NCBI RefSeq assembly: GCF_001513975.1
Contig: NZ_KQ947984.1
Span: forward strand, 1-64,000
Source: Streptomyces curacoi
GTDB lineage: Bacteria > Actinomycetota > Actinomycetes > Streptomycetales > Streptomycetaceae
Direction: 5' to 3'
Length of the DNA: 64,000 nt
Shown: piece by piece, positions 28,776 to 37,714 of the stretch
Position numbering within the stretch: the stretch's first letter is position 1
Layout: each line of letters opens with the position of its first letter
The notes under the pieces: model-generated
What the model saw: the letters and a program-made list of their open reading frames with translations, nothing else
What the model was told of the DNA's origin: nothing
Databases searched by the model: none
Position numbers and translations under genes: made by a program

Positions 28776-29021
28776 GGCTGCCTCCTCCTACGGCTCGGGG
28801 TGAGCAGTACGGCCAGTCTCGGTCCGGGCGTCGTACGCCGCATGCCGGGTACGGCCGTACGCGTTACGGCTGAGTCCGTTCCCCCAGGTGGCAGGGGCCC
28901 CGGTCTCGTAGGCGGCGGAGGTGGGGCGTAACGTGGAAGGTGTCCCGGCCCGGGTCCCCGACCGGGGGGCGGACGGGTGCGGGCAGGGGGAGAGTCCGAT
29001 GCGGGCGGATGGTGGAATGTG

Positions 29022-29420
29022 ATGCGGAAGCTGCATGGCGGTGGCAGCACCCAGGTGTTCCGGATCACCGGCGCCCGGGCGGGGCTCCAGGACGATGTGC
29101 GCGCCCGTCAGCGCCGGTACGTCATCTCGATGTCGGTCCGTACCGTGTCGGTGATCCTCGCGGCCACGCTGTGGAACGTCGAACGGCACGTCGCGATCGT
29201 GGCATTGGTGCTCGGGGCGGTCCTGCCGTACATCGCGGTCGTCATCGCCAACGCGGGGCGGGAGAATGCGCCGTCGCTGCCGTCGACGTTCGTGACCGCG
29301 CCGATGCGGCCGATGATCGCGCCGCCGCGGACGAATGACGGTTTCGCGGAACCGGTCCCGGAAGATGTCGCGGACGGCTCCGCGCCGGGCGCACAAAGCA
29401 AACCGCGCGACGGCGCGTGA
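29022..29420 (+). CDS. DUF3099 domain membrane protein
   Basis: A 132-residue actinobacterial protein. DUF3099 covers about residues 10-78: FRITGARAGLQDDVRARQRR, then a first helix (YVISMSVRTVSVILAATLW) and a second (IVALVLGAVLPYIAVVIANAGR). A Pro-rich cytoplasmic tail follows. The function is unknown. The ATG at 29022 is preceded by GGTGGAA. An in-frame GTG at 28977 would add a non-conserved extension. A strong terminator lies 145 bases downstream. Confidence 0.85.
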   Translation: MRKLHGGGSTQVFRITGARAGLQDDVRARQRRYVISMSVRTVSVILAATLWNVERHVAIVALVLGAVLPYIAVVIANAGRENAPSLPSTFVTAPMRPMIAPPRTNDGFAEPVPEDVADGSAPGAQSKPRDGA

Positions 29421-29565
29421 TCCCGCGGACCGGTGCCCTCCGGAAGTCGACTCCACGCCAAGCTCAGGAAAAGCTCAGATCAATAGTGCTGTTCCGGTGC
29501 CGGGCGAAGGGTTACCCGTGACATACTTCGTACGCGCTCCGCATCCCCCGTCGGAGCGACGGACC

Positions 29566-29606
29566 GACGCCGGGCAGCTCCCCCCGTGGCTGCTCGGCGT
29601 CGCCTT
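29566..29606 (+). terminator. Intrinsic terminator, 15 bases before the next start codon
   Basis: A 13-bp stem with one G-U pair (29566-29578 with 29589-29601) is followed by GCCTTTTTG. It can end the DUF3099 transcript, but its closeness to the start at 29623 also allows an attenuator role. Confidence 0.82.
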
Positions 29607-29622
29607 TTTGTGAGACGAATCT

Positions 29623-29832
29623 GTGACTGACGCCATCTGTTCTGCCAAGGGTTGCCGTGCCGACGCTGTGTGGGTTCTGGCGTGGAACAACCCGAAGATT
29701 CATACGCCGGAGCGGCGTAAGACGTGGCTCGCCTGTGAGGAGCACCGCGAGCATCTGTCGCAGTTCCTCGGGGTGCGGGGGTTCTTGAAGGACGTGGTCC
29801 TGCTGGAGGAGTGGGAAGAGCAGGACGTCTGA
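29623..29832 (+). CDS. Small conserved actinobacterial protein, possible zinc binder
   Basis: A 69-residue protein with two N-terminal Cys (CSAKGC) and a later WLACEEHREHLSQFLGVRGF, giving a CxxxxC...CxxH arrangement able to bind one zinc ion. The LAWNNPKIHTPERRKTW stretch is strongly charged and looks conserved in Streptomyces. No function is known to me. The GTG at 29623 begins VTDAICSAKGC; no strong ribosome site precedes it because the terminator hairpin lies just upstream. Confidence 0.78.
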   Translation: MTDAICSAKGCRADAVWVLAWNNPKIHTPERRKTWLACEEHREHLSQFLGVRGFLKDVVLLEEWEEQDV

Positions 29833-29855
29833 GGTCTTGGCCTGCGGCCCGGTGC

Positions 29856-29912
29856 GGGCTGGTCGCGCCCACGCGGCGAAGCCGCACATCGATACAGCCC
29901 CGCGCCCCTGAG
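29856..29912. repeat. Dispersed Streptomyces palindromic repeat (copy A)
   Basis: GGGCTGGTCGCGCCCACGCG, then GCCGCACATCGATACAGCCC and CGCGCCCCTGAG. The same ordered blocks recur at 42381-42438 and, inverted, at 42457-42489. It sits between convergent gene ends, just before the moaA stop. Confidence 0.85.
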
Positions 29913-29921
29913 GGCGTTGCG

Positions 29922-30911
29922 CTAACCCCCGATGGCGGACATCGGCCGGTCCGGCTGCACGAACGTCGGGTCGTCCAGGCCCGCTCCCGCCTTCTTGCCC
30001 CACATCGCCAGGCGCCAGATGCGGGCGATCTCCTCGTCGGGGGCGCCCGAGCGCAGGGCCGCGCGCAGGTCGGTCTCCTCGCGGGCGAACAGGCACGTGC
30101 GGACCTGGCCGTCGGCCGTCAGGCGGGTGCGGTCGCAGGCCGAGCAGAACGGGCGGGTGACGGAGGCGATGACCCCGACCACGTGCGGGCCGCCGTCGAC
30201 CAGCCAGCGCTCCGCCGGGGCCGAGCCACGCTTCTCCGCGCCTTCCTCGGTGAGCTCGAAGCGGGTGCGCAGGGAGGTCAGGATGTCGCCGGCGGTGATC
30301 ATGCCGTCGCGCTTCCAGCCGTGCTGGGCGTCCAGGGGCATCTGCTCGATGAAGCGCAGTTCGTAGTCGTGCTCCACCGCCCAGGCCAGCAGGTCGGGGG
30401 CCTCGTCCGCGTTCAGGCCCGGCATCAGGACCGAGTTGACCTTCACCGGGGTCAGGCCCGCCTCGCGGGCGGCGTACAGGCCCTCGATGACGTCCTTGTG
30501 GCGGTCGCGGCGGGTGAGGGTCTTGAAGACGTCGGGGCGGAGGGTGTCCAGGGAGACGTTGACCCGGTCCAGGCCCGCCGCCTTCAGGGCGGGGGCGGTG
30601 CGCCTGAGGCCGATGCCGTTGGTGGTCAGCGACATCTGGGGGCGGGGGGCGAGGGCGGCGACCCGCTCGACTATGCCGACCAGGCCGGGGCGCAGCAGGG
30701 GCTCGCCGCCGGTGAAGCGGACTTCCTTGATGCCGAGGGAGGTGACGGCGATGTCGATCAGGCGGACGATCTCGTCGTCCGTGAGCAGATCGGGCTTGGC
30801 CAGCCACTGCAGGCCCTCCTCGGGCATGCAGTACGTGCACCGCAGGTTGCAGCGGTCGGTCAGCGAGACCCTCAGGTCGGTGGCCACCCGGCCGTAGGTG
30901 TCGATGAGCAC
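29922..30911 (-). CDS. moaA: GTP 3',8-cyclase MoaA (molybdenum cofactor synthesis)
   Basis: A 329-residue radical-SAM enzyme that converts GTP to the cyclic precursor of molybdopterin. The first cluster motif is CNLRCTYC (Cys 21, 25, 28). The second, C-terminal cluster uses Cys in PFCSACDRTRLTADGQVRTC, and the essential C-terminal Gly-Gly (SAIGG) is present. The GTG at 30911 is chosen because GGGAGGGG lies upstream and VLIDTYGRVATDLRVSLTDR is the usual N terminus. No other moa gene is adjacent. Confidence 0.96.
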   Translation of the reverse strand: MLIDTYGRVATDLRVSLTDRCNLRCTYCMPEEGLQWLAKPDLLTDDEIVRLIDIAVTSLGIKEVRFTGGEPLLRPGLVGIVERVAALAPRPQMSLTTNGIGLRRTAPALKAAGLDRVNVSLDTLRPDVFKTLTRRDRHKDVIEGLYAAREAGLTPVKVNSVLMPGLNADEAPDLLAWAVEHDYELRFIEQMPLDAQHGWKRDGMITAGDILTSLRTRFELTEEGAEKRGSAPAERWLVDGGPHVVGVIASVTRPFCSACDRTRLTADGQVRTCLFAREETDLRAALRSGAPDEEIARIWRLAMWGKKAGAGLDDPTFVQPDRPMSAIGG

Positions 30912-31056
30912 GTGGGCCCCCTCCCTCGTCACGGACCAGATTTTTCCGTCACCTGTGAGCCTACGTGACCCCACTGACAAGGACAGGGCCCGATCCCACG
31001 AGGTAAGACGCGGCCGCGTCGTAGGGACCTACGACGCGGCCGCTGAAGGGGCGTGC

Positions 31057-32685
31057 TCAGTGGGCGCCGGTGCCGGTCAGGGACCGGACCTCCAGCTCCG
31101 CGTACTTGCCCTTGTCCGCCTCTTCCTTGGACAGGACCGTGCCGAGCCAGCCCATGAGGAAGCCGAACGGGATGGAGATGATGCCCGGGTTCTTCAGCGG
31201 GAACCAGGCGAAGTCGACGTCGGGGAACATCGCCTTGGGGTCGCCGGAGACGACGGGCGAGAACAGCACCAGGCCGACGGCGACGATCAGACCGCCGTAG
31301 ATCGACCACAGCGCGCCCTGGGTGGTGAACCGCTTCCAGAACAGGCTGTAGAGGATGGTCGGCAGGTTGGCGGAGGCCGCGACCGCGAAGGCCAGGGCGA
31401 CCAGGCCGGCGACGTTGAGGTCGCGGGCGAGGGCGCCGAGGAGGATGGAGACGGCGCCGATGCCGATCGTGGCGAGGCGAGCGGCCCTGACCTCCTGCTT
31501 CTCGGTGGCCTGGCCCTTCTTGATGACGTTTGCGTAGATGTCGTGGGCGAACGACGAGGACGAGGCCAGGGTCAGGCCGGCGACCACCGCGAGGATCGTC
31601 GCGAAGGCCACCGCCGAGATGGTGGCGAGCAGGATCGCGCCCCAGGCCGAGTCCACGCCGCCCAGATGCAGGGCGAGCAGCGGTGCGGCCGTGTTGCCGG
31701 ACGGGTTGGACGCGATGATCTCCTCCTGCGAGATCAGCGCGGCGGCGCCGAAGCCGAGGGCGATGGTCATCAGGTAGAAGCCGCCGATGATGCCGATCGC
31801 CCAGTTGACGGACTTCCGGGCGGCCTTGGCGTTGGGCACCGTGTAGAAACGGATCAGGATGTGCGGCAGACCGGCGGTGCCGAGCACCAGGGCGATGCCG
31901 AGGGAGATGAAGTCCAGCTTGGACGTGCCGGTGGCGCCGTACTGCAGGCCGGGCTCCAGGAACGCGGCACCCTTGCCGCTGTTCTCGGCGGCCTTGCCGA
32001 GCAGGTCGGAGATGTTGAAGTTGAACTTCAGCAGCACCAGGAAGGTGATCAGGATGGTGCCACCGATGAGCAGCACGGCCTTGACCATCTGGACCCAGGT
32101 GGTGCCCTTCATGCCGCCGATGGACACGTACACGATCATCAGGACGCCGACCAGGGCGACGATGAGGATCTTGCCCGCGTCGGAGGTGATGCCGAGCAGC
32201 AGCGAGACCAGGACGCCCGCGCCCGCCATCTGGGCCAGCAGGTAGAAGATCGACACGACGATGGTGGAGGTGCCGGCCGCCGTGCGCACCGGGCGCTGAC
32301 GCATGCGGTACGCGAGGACGTCACCCATCGTGTAGCGGCCGGAGTTCCTCAGTGGCTCGGCCACCAGGAGCAGGGCGACCAGCCAGGCGACCAGGAAGCC
32401 GATGGAGTACAGGAAGCCGTCGTAACCGAAGAGGGCGATGGCGCCCGCGATACCGAGGAAGGAGGCGGCGGACATGTAGTCGCCGGAGACGGCGAGGCCG
32501 TTCTGGAAGGCGCTGAACGACCGGCCGCCCGCGTAGAAGTCGGCGGCGTCCTTGGTCTGCCGGCCCGCCCAGACGGTGATGAACAGGGTCGCGACCACGA
32601 AGGCGGCGAACAGGGAGATGATCAGCGGCCGGTGCTGGCTGGCCTCGTTGGCGGCGAGCTGGAACTGGGTCATCGCGGGGCTCAT
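31057..32685 (-). CDS. Cation/acetate-type symporter (SSS family, ActP/MctC-like)
   Basis: A 542-residue sodium:solute symporter with about 13 helices. ActP-like features include ADFYAGGRSFSAFQNGLAVSG near residue 48, DYMSAASFLGI, GRYTMGDVLAYRMR, and GTAGLPHILIRFYTVP. It probably imports acetate or other short monocarboxylates. Its start overlaps the stop of the DUF485 gene (ATGA), so the two proteins are made together; DUF485 proteins usually accompany this symporter class. A hydrophilic C-terminal tail ends at 31057. Confidence 0.94.
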   Translation of the reverse strand: MSPAMTQFQLAANEASQHRPLIISLFAAFVVATLFITVWAGRQTKDAADFYAGGRSFSAFQNGLAVSGDYMSAASFLGIAGAIALFGYDGFLYSIGFLVAWLVALLLVAEPLRNSGRYTMGDVLAYRMRQRPVRTAAGTSTIVVSIFYLLAQMAGAGVLVSLLLGITSDAGKILIVALVGVLMIVYVSIGGMKGTTWVQMVKAVLLIGGTILITFLVLLKFNFNISDLLGKAAENSGKGAAFLEPGLQYGATGTSKLDFISLGIALVLGTAGLPHILIRFYTVPNAKAARKSVNWAIGIIGGFYLMTIALGFGAAALISQEEIIASNPSGNTAAPLLALHLGGVDSAWGAILLATISAVAFATILAVVAGLTLASSSSFAHDIYANVIKKGQATEKQEVRAARLATIGIGAVSILLGALARDLNVAGLVALAFAVAASANLPTILYSLFWKRFTTQGALWSIYGGLIVAVGLVLFSPVVSGDPKAMFPDVDFAWFPLKNPGIISIPFGFLMGWLGTVLSKEEADKGKYAELEVRSLTGTGAH

Positions 32686-33038
32686 GCGCCGCCCTCCATA
32701 CGGGTCTTGATGGCCTCGGCCTTGGGGTCGAGCTTGGCGCCTGCGTGCCGCGCGTACCACCAGGCGATGAGGAACGTGGTGACGAACTGGGCGATACCGA
32801 AGACGAACGCGATGTTGATGTTGCCGAACAGCTTGGTGCCCATGAAGTCGCCCGCGTAGTTGGAGAGCAGGACGTACAGGAGGTACCAGACGATGAAGGC
32901 GACGGTCAGCGGGAAGGCGAAGGAGCGGTAGGAGCGGCGCAGTTCGGCGAACTCCGCACTCTGCTGCACCTCGGTGAACTCCTCGGTCGAGGGGAGTTTG
33001 TGTTGCTCTTTCGAGGGGGGCGGTGCGTCGGTAGCCAC
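32682..33038 (-). CDS. DUF485 membrane protein, symporter partner
   Basis: A 118-residue protein. It has a hydrophilic N terminus, then FAELRRSYRSFAFPLTVAFI, two helices (about 47-68 and 82-103) and the WWYARHAGAKLDPKAEAIK tail typical of DUF485. It is encoded just ahead of, and overlapping, the acetate-type symporter. The GTG at 33038 is chosen because AGGAGA lies upstream and the VATDAPPPSKEQHK beginning is common; an ATG at 33143 would add 35 low-complexity residues. Between this start and 33432 I see only a promoter candidate. Confidence 0.88.
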   Translation of the reverse strand: MATDAPPPSKEQHKLPSTEEFTEVQQSAEFAELRRSYRSFAFPLTVAFIVWYLLYVLLSNYAGDFMGTKLFGNINIAFVFGIAQFVTTFLIAWWYARHAGAKLDPKAEAIKTRMEGGA

Positions 33039-33319
33039 GGAGTCTCCTCGCGTTGCGGGCGCTGTTGCGACAGTGGACGGAAGGGAAGGATCTGGGGTGT
33101 TCCGGGACGGATCTGGGGTCGGGGACGGATCGGGTACGGACATGACGGCTCTGTTCCTCGCGGTGACGTGGATCACTTGAGCCGGGTGGCGATGTTAGGG
33201 CCCCGGCGCGTGATCCAACAGGGGCTCGATCGTGCTCGCGCCTCCTGTCCAAGGTCACGGCGCCACGCGAGGACCGGTTCAACCGCCCGGGCTTCTTTCC
33301 GAAGTCGCTCGGGTAGTCA

Positions 33320-33348
33320 TTGCTGGCCAGGTAGATCGGGGATAGCTT
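33320..33348 (+). promoter_or_regulatory. Candidate promoter of the subtilisin gene
   Basis: TTGCTG, 17 bases, then TAGCTT, about 84 bases before the protease ATG. The hexamers match the vegetative consensus only partly. Confidence 0.35.
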
Positions 33349-33431
33349 CGCCCCTGCACTTCTCGTCATGTACCTGCCCGAGCGCCACCCGCGTCTCGGG
33401 CGGTTCCCGTTCCGGATGATGTGGAGATCCC

Positions 33432-34976
33432 ATGGCTCATCTGCGGTCCAGACGCCGCCTCGGCCTCGCCGTGCCCCTCGTTCTGTCCCTGACCGCCTCG
33501 CTCGGCTTCCTGCCGGCGGCGGCCTCCGCGGCACCGCTCGCGGAGCCCGGCGCACAGGCCGCGGAGCCCGCGGCACAGGCCGCGGACGCGCCCACCCTGG
33601 CGTACGTCGTCAATACCAAGTCGGACCGTCACACGATCGAGTCCGTGCGGAAGGCGATCGCCGCGGCCGGCGGCACGGTCGTGATCGCGTACGAGAGGAT
33701 CGGCGTGATCGTCGTCCACTCGGCGAACCCCGGCTTCGCCGAGGCGATACGCGCGGTGCGCGGCGTCCAGTCGGCGGGTGCGACCCGTACGGCGCCGCTG
33801 ACCGCCGCCGGGACGACGGACGAGGGCCCCCTCCAGCTCCTGACGAAGTCGCAGGCCGCGAAGACCGCGAGCGCCGCCGCAGGGGAGGGCGAGCCACTGG
33901 AGGCCGACCAGTGGAGCCTGCGCGCCATCGGCGCCGACCGGGCCGCACGGATCAACCCGGGCAGCTCGAAGGTGACCGTCGCCGTGATCGACAACGGCGT
34001 CGACGACACCCACCCCGACCTCGCGCCGAACTTCTCCGCCGCCCAGTCGGCGAACTGCGTCGGCGGCAAGGCGGACACCAGCGCGGGCGCCTGGCGGCCG
34101 GACACCACCGCCGACGCGCACGGCACCCATGTGGCGGGCGAGATCGCCGCACCGCGCAACGGCATCGGTGTCGCCGGCGTCGCCCCCGGCGTGAAGGTCT
34201 CCGGGATCAAGGTGAGCGACCCGGTCAACGGCCTCTACTACCCCGAAAGCGTCGTGTGCGCCTTCGTGTTCGCCGCCGATCACGGTGTCGAGATCACGAA
34301 CAACAGTTATTACGTCGACCCGTGGCTGTACAACTGCATGGACGACCCGGACCAGCGGGCGATCGTCGACGCGGTCAACAGGGCCCAGCTGTACGCGCAG
34401 AAGAAGGGCACGCTCCACCTCGCGTCGGCCGGCAACTCCAACCACGACCTGGACTCCGACGCGATCGTCGACGAGACCAGCCCCGACGACTCCACCCCGG
34501 TCAGGCGCACCGTCGACCCGCACGAGTGCTTCGACGTGCCGACGCAGCTGCCGGGCATCGTCACGGTCAGCGCCACGGGTGTGCGGAACCTCAAGTCGTA
34601 CTACTCCTCCTACGGTCAGGGCGTCGTCGACGTCGCGGCCCCGGGCGGCGACCGGCGCTACCAGATCCCGGACACCCCGTCGCAGAACGGCCGCATCCTG
34701 TCCACCGTCCCGGACGGCAAGTACGGCTTCCTGCAGGGCACGTCGATGGCCTCCCCGCATGCGGCGGGCGTCGCCGCGCTGCTGAAGTCGCGCTACCCGC
34801 ACGCGACTCCGGCCCAGCTGCAGGCGCTGCTGAAGGCCCAGGCGGACAACCCTGGCTGCCCGGAGTCGTACGACCAGGACGGCGACGGCACGCAGGACGC
34901 GGTGTGCGAGGGCGGCAAACGGTTCAACGGCTTCTACGGGTTCGGCATCGTCGACGCGCTGGACGCCGTCGAGTGA
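33432..34976 (+). CDS. Secreted S8 (subtilisin-like) serine protease
   Basis: A 514-residue preproprotein. Residues 1-33 are a signal peptide (RRRLGLAVPLVLSLTASLGF, AxA site). An inhibitor-I9-like propeptide follows to about 145. The catalytic triad is clear: Asp in VAVIDNGVDDTHPDL, His in DAHGTHVAGEIA, Ser in GTSMASPHAAGVAAL. The oxyanion Asn lies in HLASAGNSN. There is no C-terminal cell-wall anchor or membrane helix, so it should be released. The ATG at 33432 follows GGAGATCCC. It is monocistronic. Confidence 0.94.
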   Translation: MAHLRSRRRLGLAVPLVLSLTASLGFLPAAASAAPLAEPGAQAAEPAAQAADAPTLAYVVNTKSDRHTIESVRKAIAAAGGTVVIAYERIGVIVVHSANPGFAEAIRAVRGVQSAGATRTAPLTAAGTTDEGPLQLLTKSQAAKTASAAAGEGEPLEADQWSLRAIGADRAARINPGSSKVTVAVIDNGVDDTHPDLAPNFSAAQSANCVGGKADTSAGAWRPDTTADAHGTHVAGEIAAPRNGIGVAGVAPGVKVSGIKVSDPVNGLYYPESVVCAFVFAADHGVEITNNSYYVDPWLYNCMDDPDQRAIVDAVNRAQLYAQKKGTLHLASAGNSNHDLDSDAIVDETSPDDSTPVRRTVDPHECFDVPTQLPGIVTVSATGVRNLKSYYSSYGQGVVDVAAPGGDRRYQIPDTPSQNGRILSTVPDGKYGFLQGTSMASPHAAGVAALLKSRYPHATPAQLQALLKAQADNPGCPESYDQDGDGTQDAVCEGGKRFNGFYGFGIVDALDAVE

Positions 34977-35100
34977 CGCACGGGTCCTGAACTGCGCGCA
35001 GCGGGCCGGGTGGCACTGTGCCGCCCGGCCCTTGCCCTTCCGGCGCCGGAACCGGCTGTCCACAAGGCCGGGCCGGTCGTGACCGGCGCATAGTGGCGTC

Positions 35101-36549
35101 ATGACAGACAGCGGTTCCGGGACAGACACGGTCAGTGCCCCTACGGCAGACCTGGCGTACGCCTGGTCCGCCCTCGGCGGCGATCCCGCCCTCCTCGCAC
35201 ACGTCTCGCTCGTCCCCCGGCGTGGCGCTCTCCGAGCGCGCCTGCCGGTGCGGGAGTTGGCGCGCGCCTGCGTGGGGGCGTGCGCGCTGGCCGCCGCCGA
35301 GCTGGGGGCGCGGCGGGCCGGGCTCGCCGAGGTGCCCGGCGTGCGGCTGGACGACGGGGCGATCGCCACGGCGTTCGTGAGCGAACGGCACCTGCTGGTC
35401 GACGGGCGGGCGCCGGTCAACTTCGCGCCGCTTTCGAGGTTCTGGCGGACGAGGGACGGCTGGGTGCGCACGCACGCGAACTATCCGCACCACCGGGCCC
35501 GCCTGCTGGCCACGCTGGGGGTGACCGAGGAGGATCCGGACGCCGTGGGGGCGGCGCTGGCCGAGCGGTCCTCGCGGGAGACGGAGGAGGCGGTGTACGC
35601 GGCCGGCGGCCTGGCCGTGGCGCTGCGGACGCCCGAGGAGTGGGCGGCGCACGAACAGGCGGCCGCGGTGGCCCGACGGCCCCTCGTCGAACGGGAACAG
35701 CTGGACACGGCACGCGCGCGTGCCCTCTCCCATCTCGACGTCTCCCATCTCGACGTCTCTCCCCTGCTGCCCGCCGCCGGGGTGCGCGTGCTGGACCTGA
35801 CGCGGGTGATCGCCGGACCGGTCGCCACCCGCACCCTGGCGCTGCTCGGCGCGGACGTACTGCGCGTGGACGCGCCGCGGTTGCCCGAGCTGCCCGACCA
35901 GCACGCCGACACCGGTTTCGGGAAGCGCTCGGCGGCGCTGGACCTGGTGGCCGACCGGCGCGCCTTCGAGGAGCTGCTCGCGGCGGCGGACGTCGTCGTC
36001 ACCGGGTACCGGCCGGGCGCCCTGGACCGGTTCGGGCTGTCGGCGCGGGAGTTGGCCGAGCGGCGGCCCGGGGTGGTCGTGGCGCACCTGTCGGCGTGGG
36101 GCTCGTACGGGCCGTGGGGCGGGCGGCGCGGGTTCGACAGCCTCGTGCAGACCGCCACCGGTATCGCCGCGCTGGAGGCTTGCGAGGACCGGCCCGGCGC
36201 GCTGCCCGCCCAGGCCCTCGACCACGGGACGGGCTATCTGCTGGCGGCGGCCGTGCTGCGGGCGTTGGCCGAGCGGACGGAGCACGGGTACGGCCGGTGC
36301 GTACGTCTGTCGCTGGCGCGCACCGCGCAATGGCTGACGAACGGGATCCAGCACGGCCCAAAGGGGCACTTGGCGTACGACGGGCCCGACGCCTGGCTGG
36401 CCGAGCGGGACAGCGCGCTGGGGCGGCTGCGGTACGCCCTGTCGCCGGTGGCGTTCACGGGCGGTCCCGGCGACTGGGCGCGACCGCCGGGGGTCTGGGG
36501 CGCGGATCCGGCGCGGTGGGGTGACGGAGGCCTGGATTCCGTGCGGTGA
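35101..36549 (+). CDS. CaiB/BaiF (family III) CoA-transferase-like protein
   Basis: A 482-residue protein built from two CaiB-like parts. The first (about 75-150, VNFAPLSRFWRTRDGWVRTH) resembles the C-terminal half of the family. The second (about 225-480) opens with the canonical VLDLTRVIAGPVATRTLALL and GADVLRVDAP and includes RPGALDRFGL and a GRRGFDSLVQ stretch. A 15-bp tandem duplication (35726-35740 and 35741-35755) makes SHLDVSHLDV in the linker. Acyl-CoA substrates are unknown. The ATG at 35101 has a weak ribosome site. Confidence 0.85.
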   Translation: MTDSGSGTDTVSAPTADLAYAWSALGGDPALLAHVSLVPRRGALRARLPVRELARACVGACALAAAELGARRAGLAEVPGVRLDDGAIATAFVSERHLLVDGRAPVNFAPLSRFWRTRDGWVRTHANYPHHRARLLATLGVTEEDPDAVGAALAERSSRETEEAVYAAGGLAVALRTPEEWAAHEQAAAVARRPLVEREQLDTARARALSHLDVSHLDVSPLLPAAGVRVLDLTRVIAGPVATRTLALLGADVLRVDAPRLPELPDQHADTGFGKRSAALDLVADRRAFEELLAAADVVVTGYRPGALDRFGLSARELAERRPGVVVAHLSAWGSYGPWGGRRGFDSLVQTATGIAALEACEDRPGALPAQALDHGTGYLLAAAVLRALAERTEHGYGRCVRLSLARTAQWLTNGIQHGPKGHLAYDGPDAWLAERDSALGRLRYALSPVAFTGGPGDWARPPGVWGADPARWGDGGLDSVR

Positions 36550-36655
36550 GTCCGAACGTCGGGGCCGCCTTGGACGTATCCACCGGCGGAATCCCGTACC
36601 GCCACTTGTTTTCCGGCACTTGCCCGGATCTGTGACGGCTTGTGAAGATCTTGAG

Positions 36656-37681
36656 GTGACGTCGACGAGACCCTCCCCTGCCGGGTCCGACGGGTCCGAC
36701 GGGTCCGACCGCAGTGAGCCCGGACCGCGCCCCCGCGTCGGCCGGGCCGTCGCCGTGCTCGTCCTGGTGGGGCTGGCGGCGCTGATCCCGCTGCTCGGGC
36801 CGTCGGCCGCACTGCACGGCACCGGGGAGGCCGCCGCGCCCGGCACCGGCGGGATCGCGCTGCTGCGCACGGTCCTCTTCGCGGCGCTGTGCGTCCCGGT
36901 GGGCGAGCTGTTCGTGAACCGGCTGGCCCGTTCCGTGCCCGGCGCTCCACCGGCCCGGCCCCGCAGTTGGGCGCCGTACGCGGCCGGCGCCGGTTTCGTC
37001 GCCGCGCTCGGCCTCGCCTCGGTCGTGTCCACCGGCAACCTCGTGCCGCACAGCCCCTCAGACCTCGACGTCGGCGGCCTCTACGCGTCACGCGACGGCA
37101 AGCTCGCGCTGGTGGAGGTCAACGCCTTCGCCGTGGCCGGGCTGTGCGCCCTCTCGCGCCGGCCGGCGACGCAGATCTGGCCGCTGGCCGCGGTGGTGGT
37201 GGCGGAGGCGCTGCGTGCGCATCCCACGACCGAGTACAGCCCGCTGCTGGGCTCCGGGCTCACCCTGGTGCACCTGACCTGCGCGACACTGTGGGTGGGC
37301 GGGCTGGTGCACGCGCTGCGGACCCTGCGCGGGTGGGGCGGCGCGGCGGCGGGCGCGGCCCTGCTCGGGAGCTACGCGCGCGTGGCGGTCTTCCTGCTCG
37401 CCGTCATCACGGCGACAGGGGTGGGGAGTTCGCTGCGCCGGATGCCCTCGGACACGGTCCTTGAGCAGCTGACGGACACCGCGTACGGGCGTGCCCTGCT
37501 GGCCAAGGTGATCCTGATGGTGGCCGTGGCGGCGCTCGCCCTGTGGGCCAGGATCCGGCTGCGCCGGGCGGCCGACCCGCTGACCGCCTGTTCCCCCGCG
37601 CGGGCGGAGGTCGTCGCCCTGGGAGCGGTGGTCGCGCTGTCGGGTCTGCTGACGGCACTGCCGGTGCCGATCCGCTGGTGA
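36656..37681 (+). CDS. CopD-like polytopic membrane protein
   Basis: A 341-residue membrane protein with about eight helices. The central LVHLTCATLWVGGLVHALRT with paired His, and the following helix and loop, resemble the copper-resistance CopD family, which moves or binds copper in the membrane. The periplasmic CopC partner is not present here. The N-terminal 20 residues carry a Gly-Ser-Asp repeat. The GTG at 36656 is the likeliest start; another in-frame GTG lies at 36632. No strong ribosome site is visible for either. Confidence 0.75.
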   Translation: MTSTRPSPAGSDGSDGSDRSEPGPRPRVGRAVAVLVLVGLAALIPLLGPSAALHGTGEAAAPGTGGIALLRTVLFAALCVPVGELFVNRLARSVPGAPPARPRSWAPYAAGAGFVAALGLASVVSTGNLVPHSPSDLDVGGLYASRDGKLALVEVNAFAVAGLCALSRRPATQIWPLAAVVVAEALRAHPTTEYSPLLGSGLTLVHLTCATLWVGGLVHALRTLRGWGGAAAGAALLGSYARVAVFLLAVITATGVGSSLRRMPSDTVLEQLTDTAYGRALLAKVILMVAVAALALWARIRLRRAADPLTACSPARAEVVALGAVVALSGLLTALPVPIRW

Positions 37682-37714
37682 CCCCGCCCGCCCTCAGCCG
37701 ACCTGCGGGCGGCC

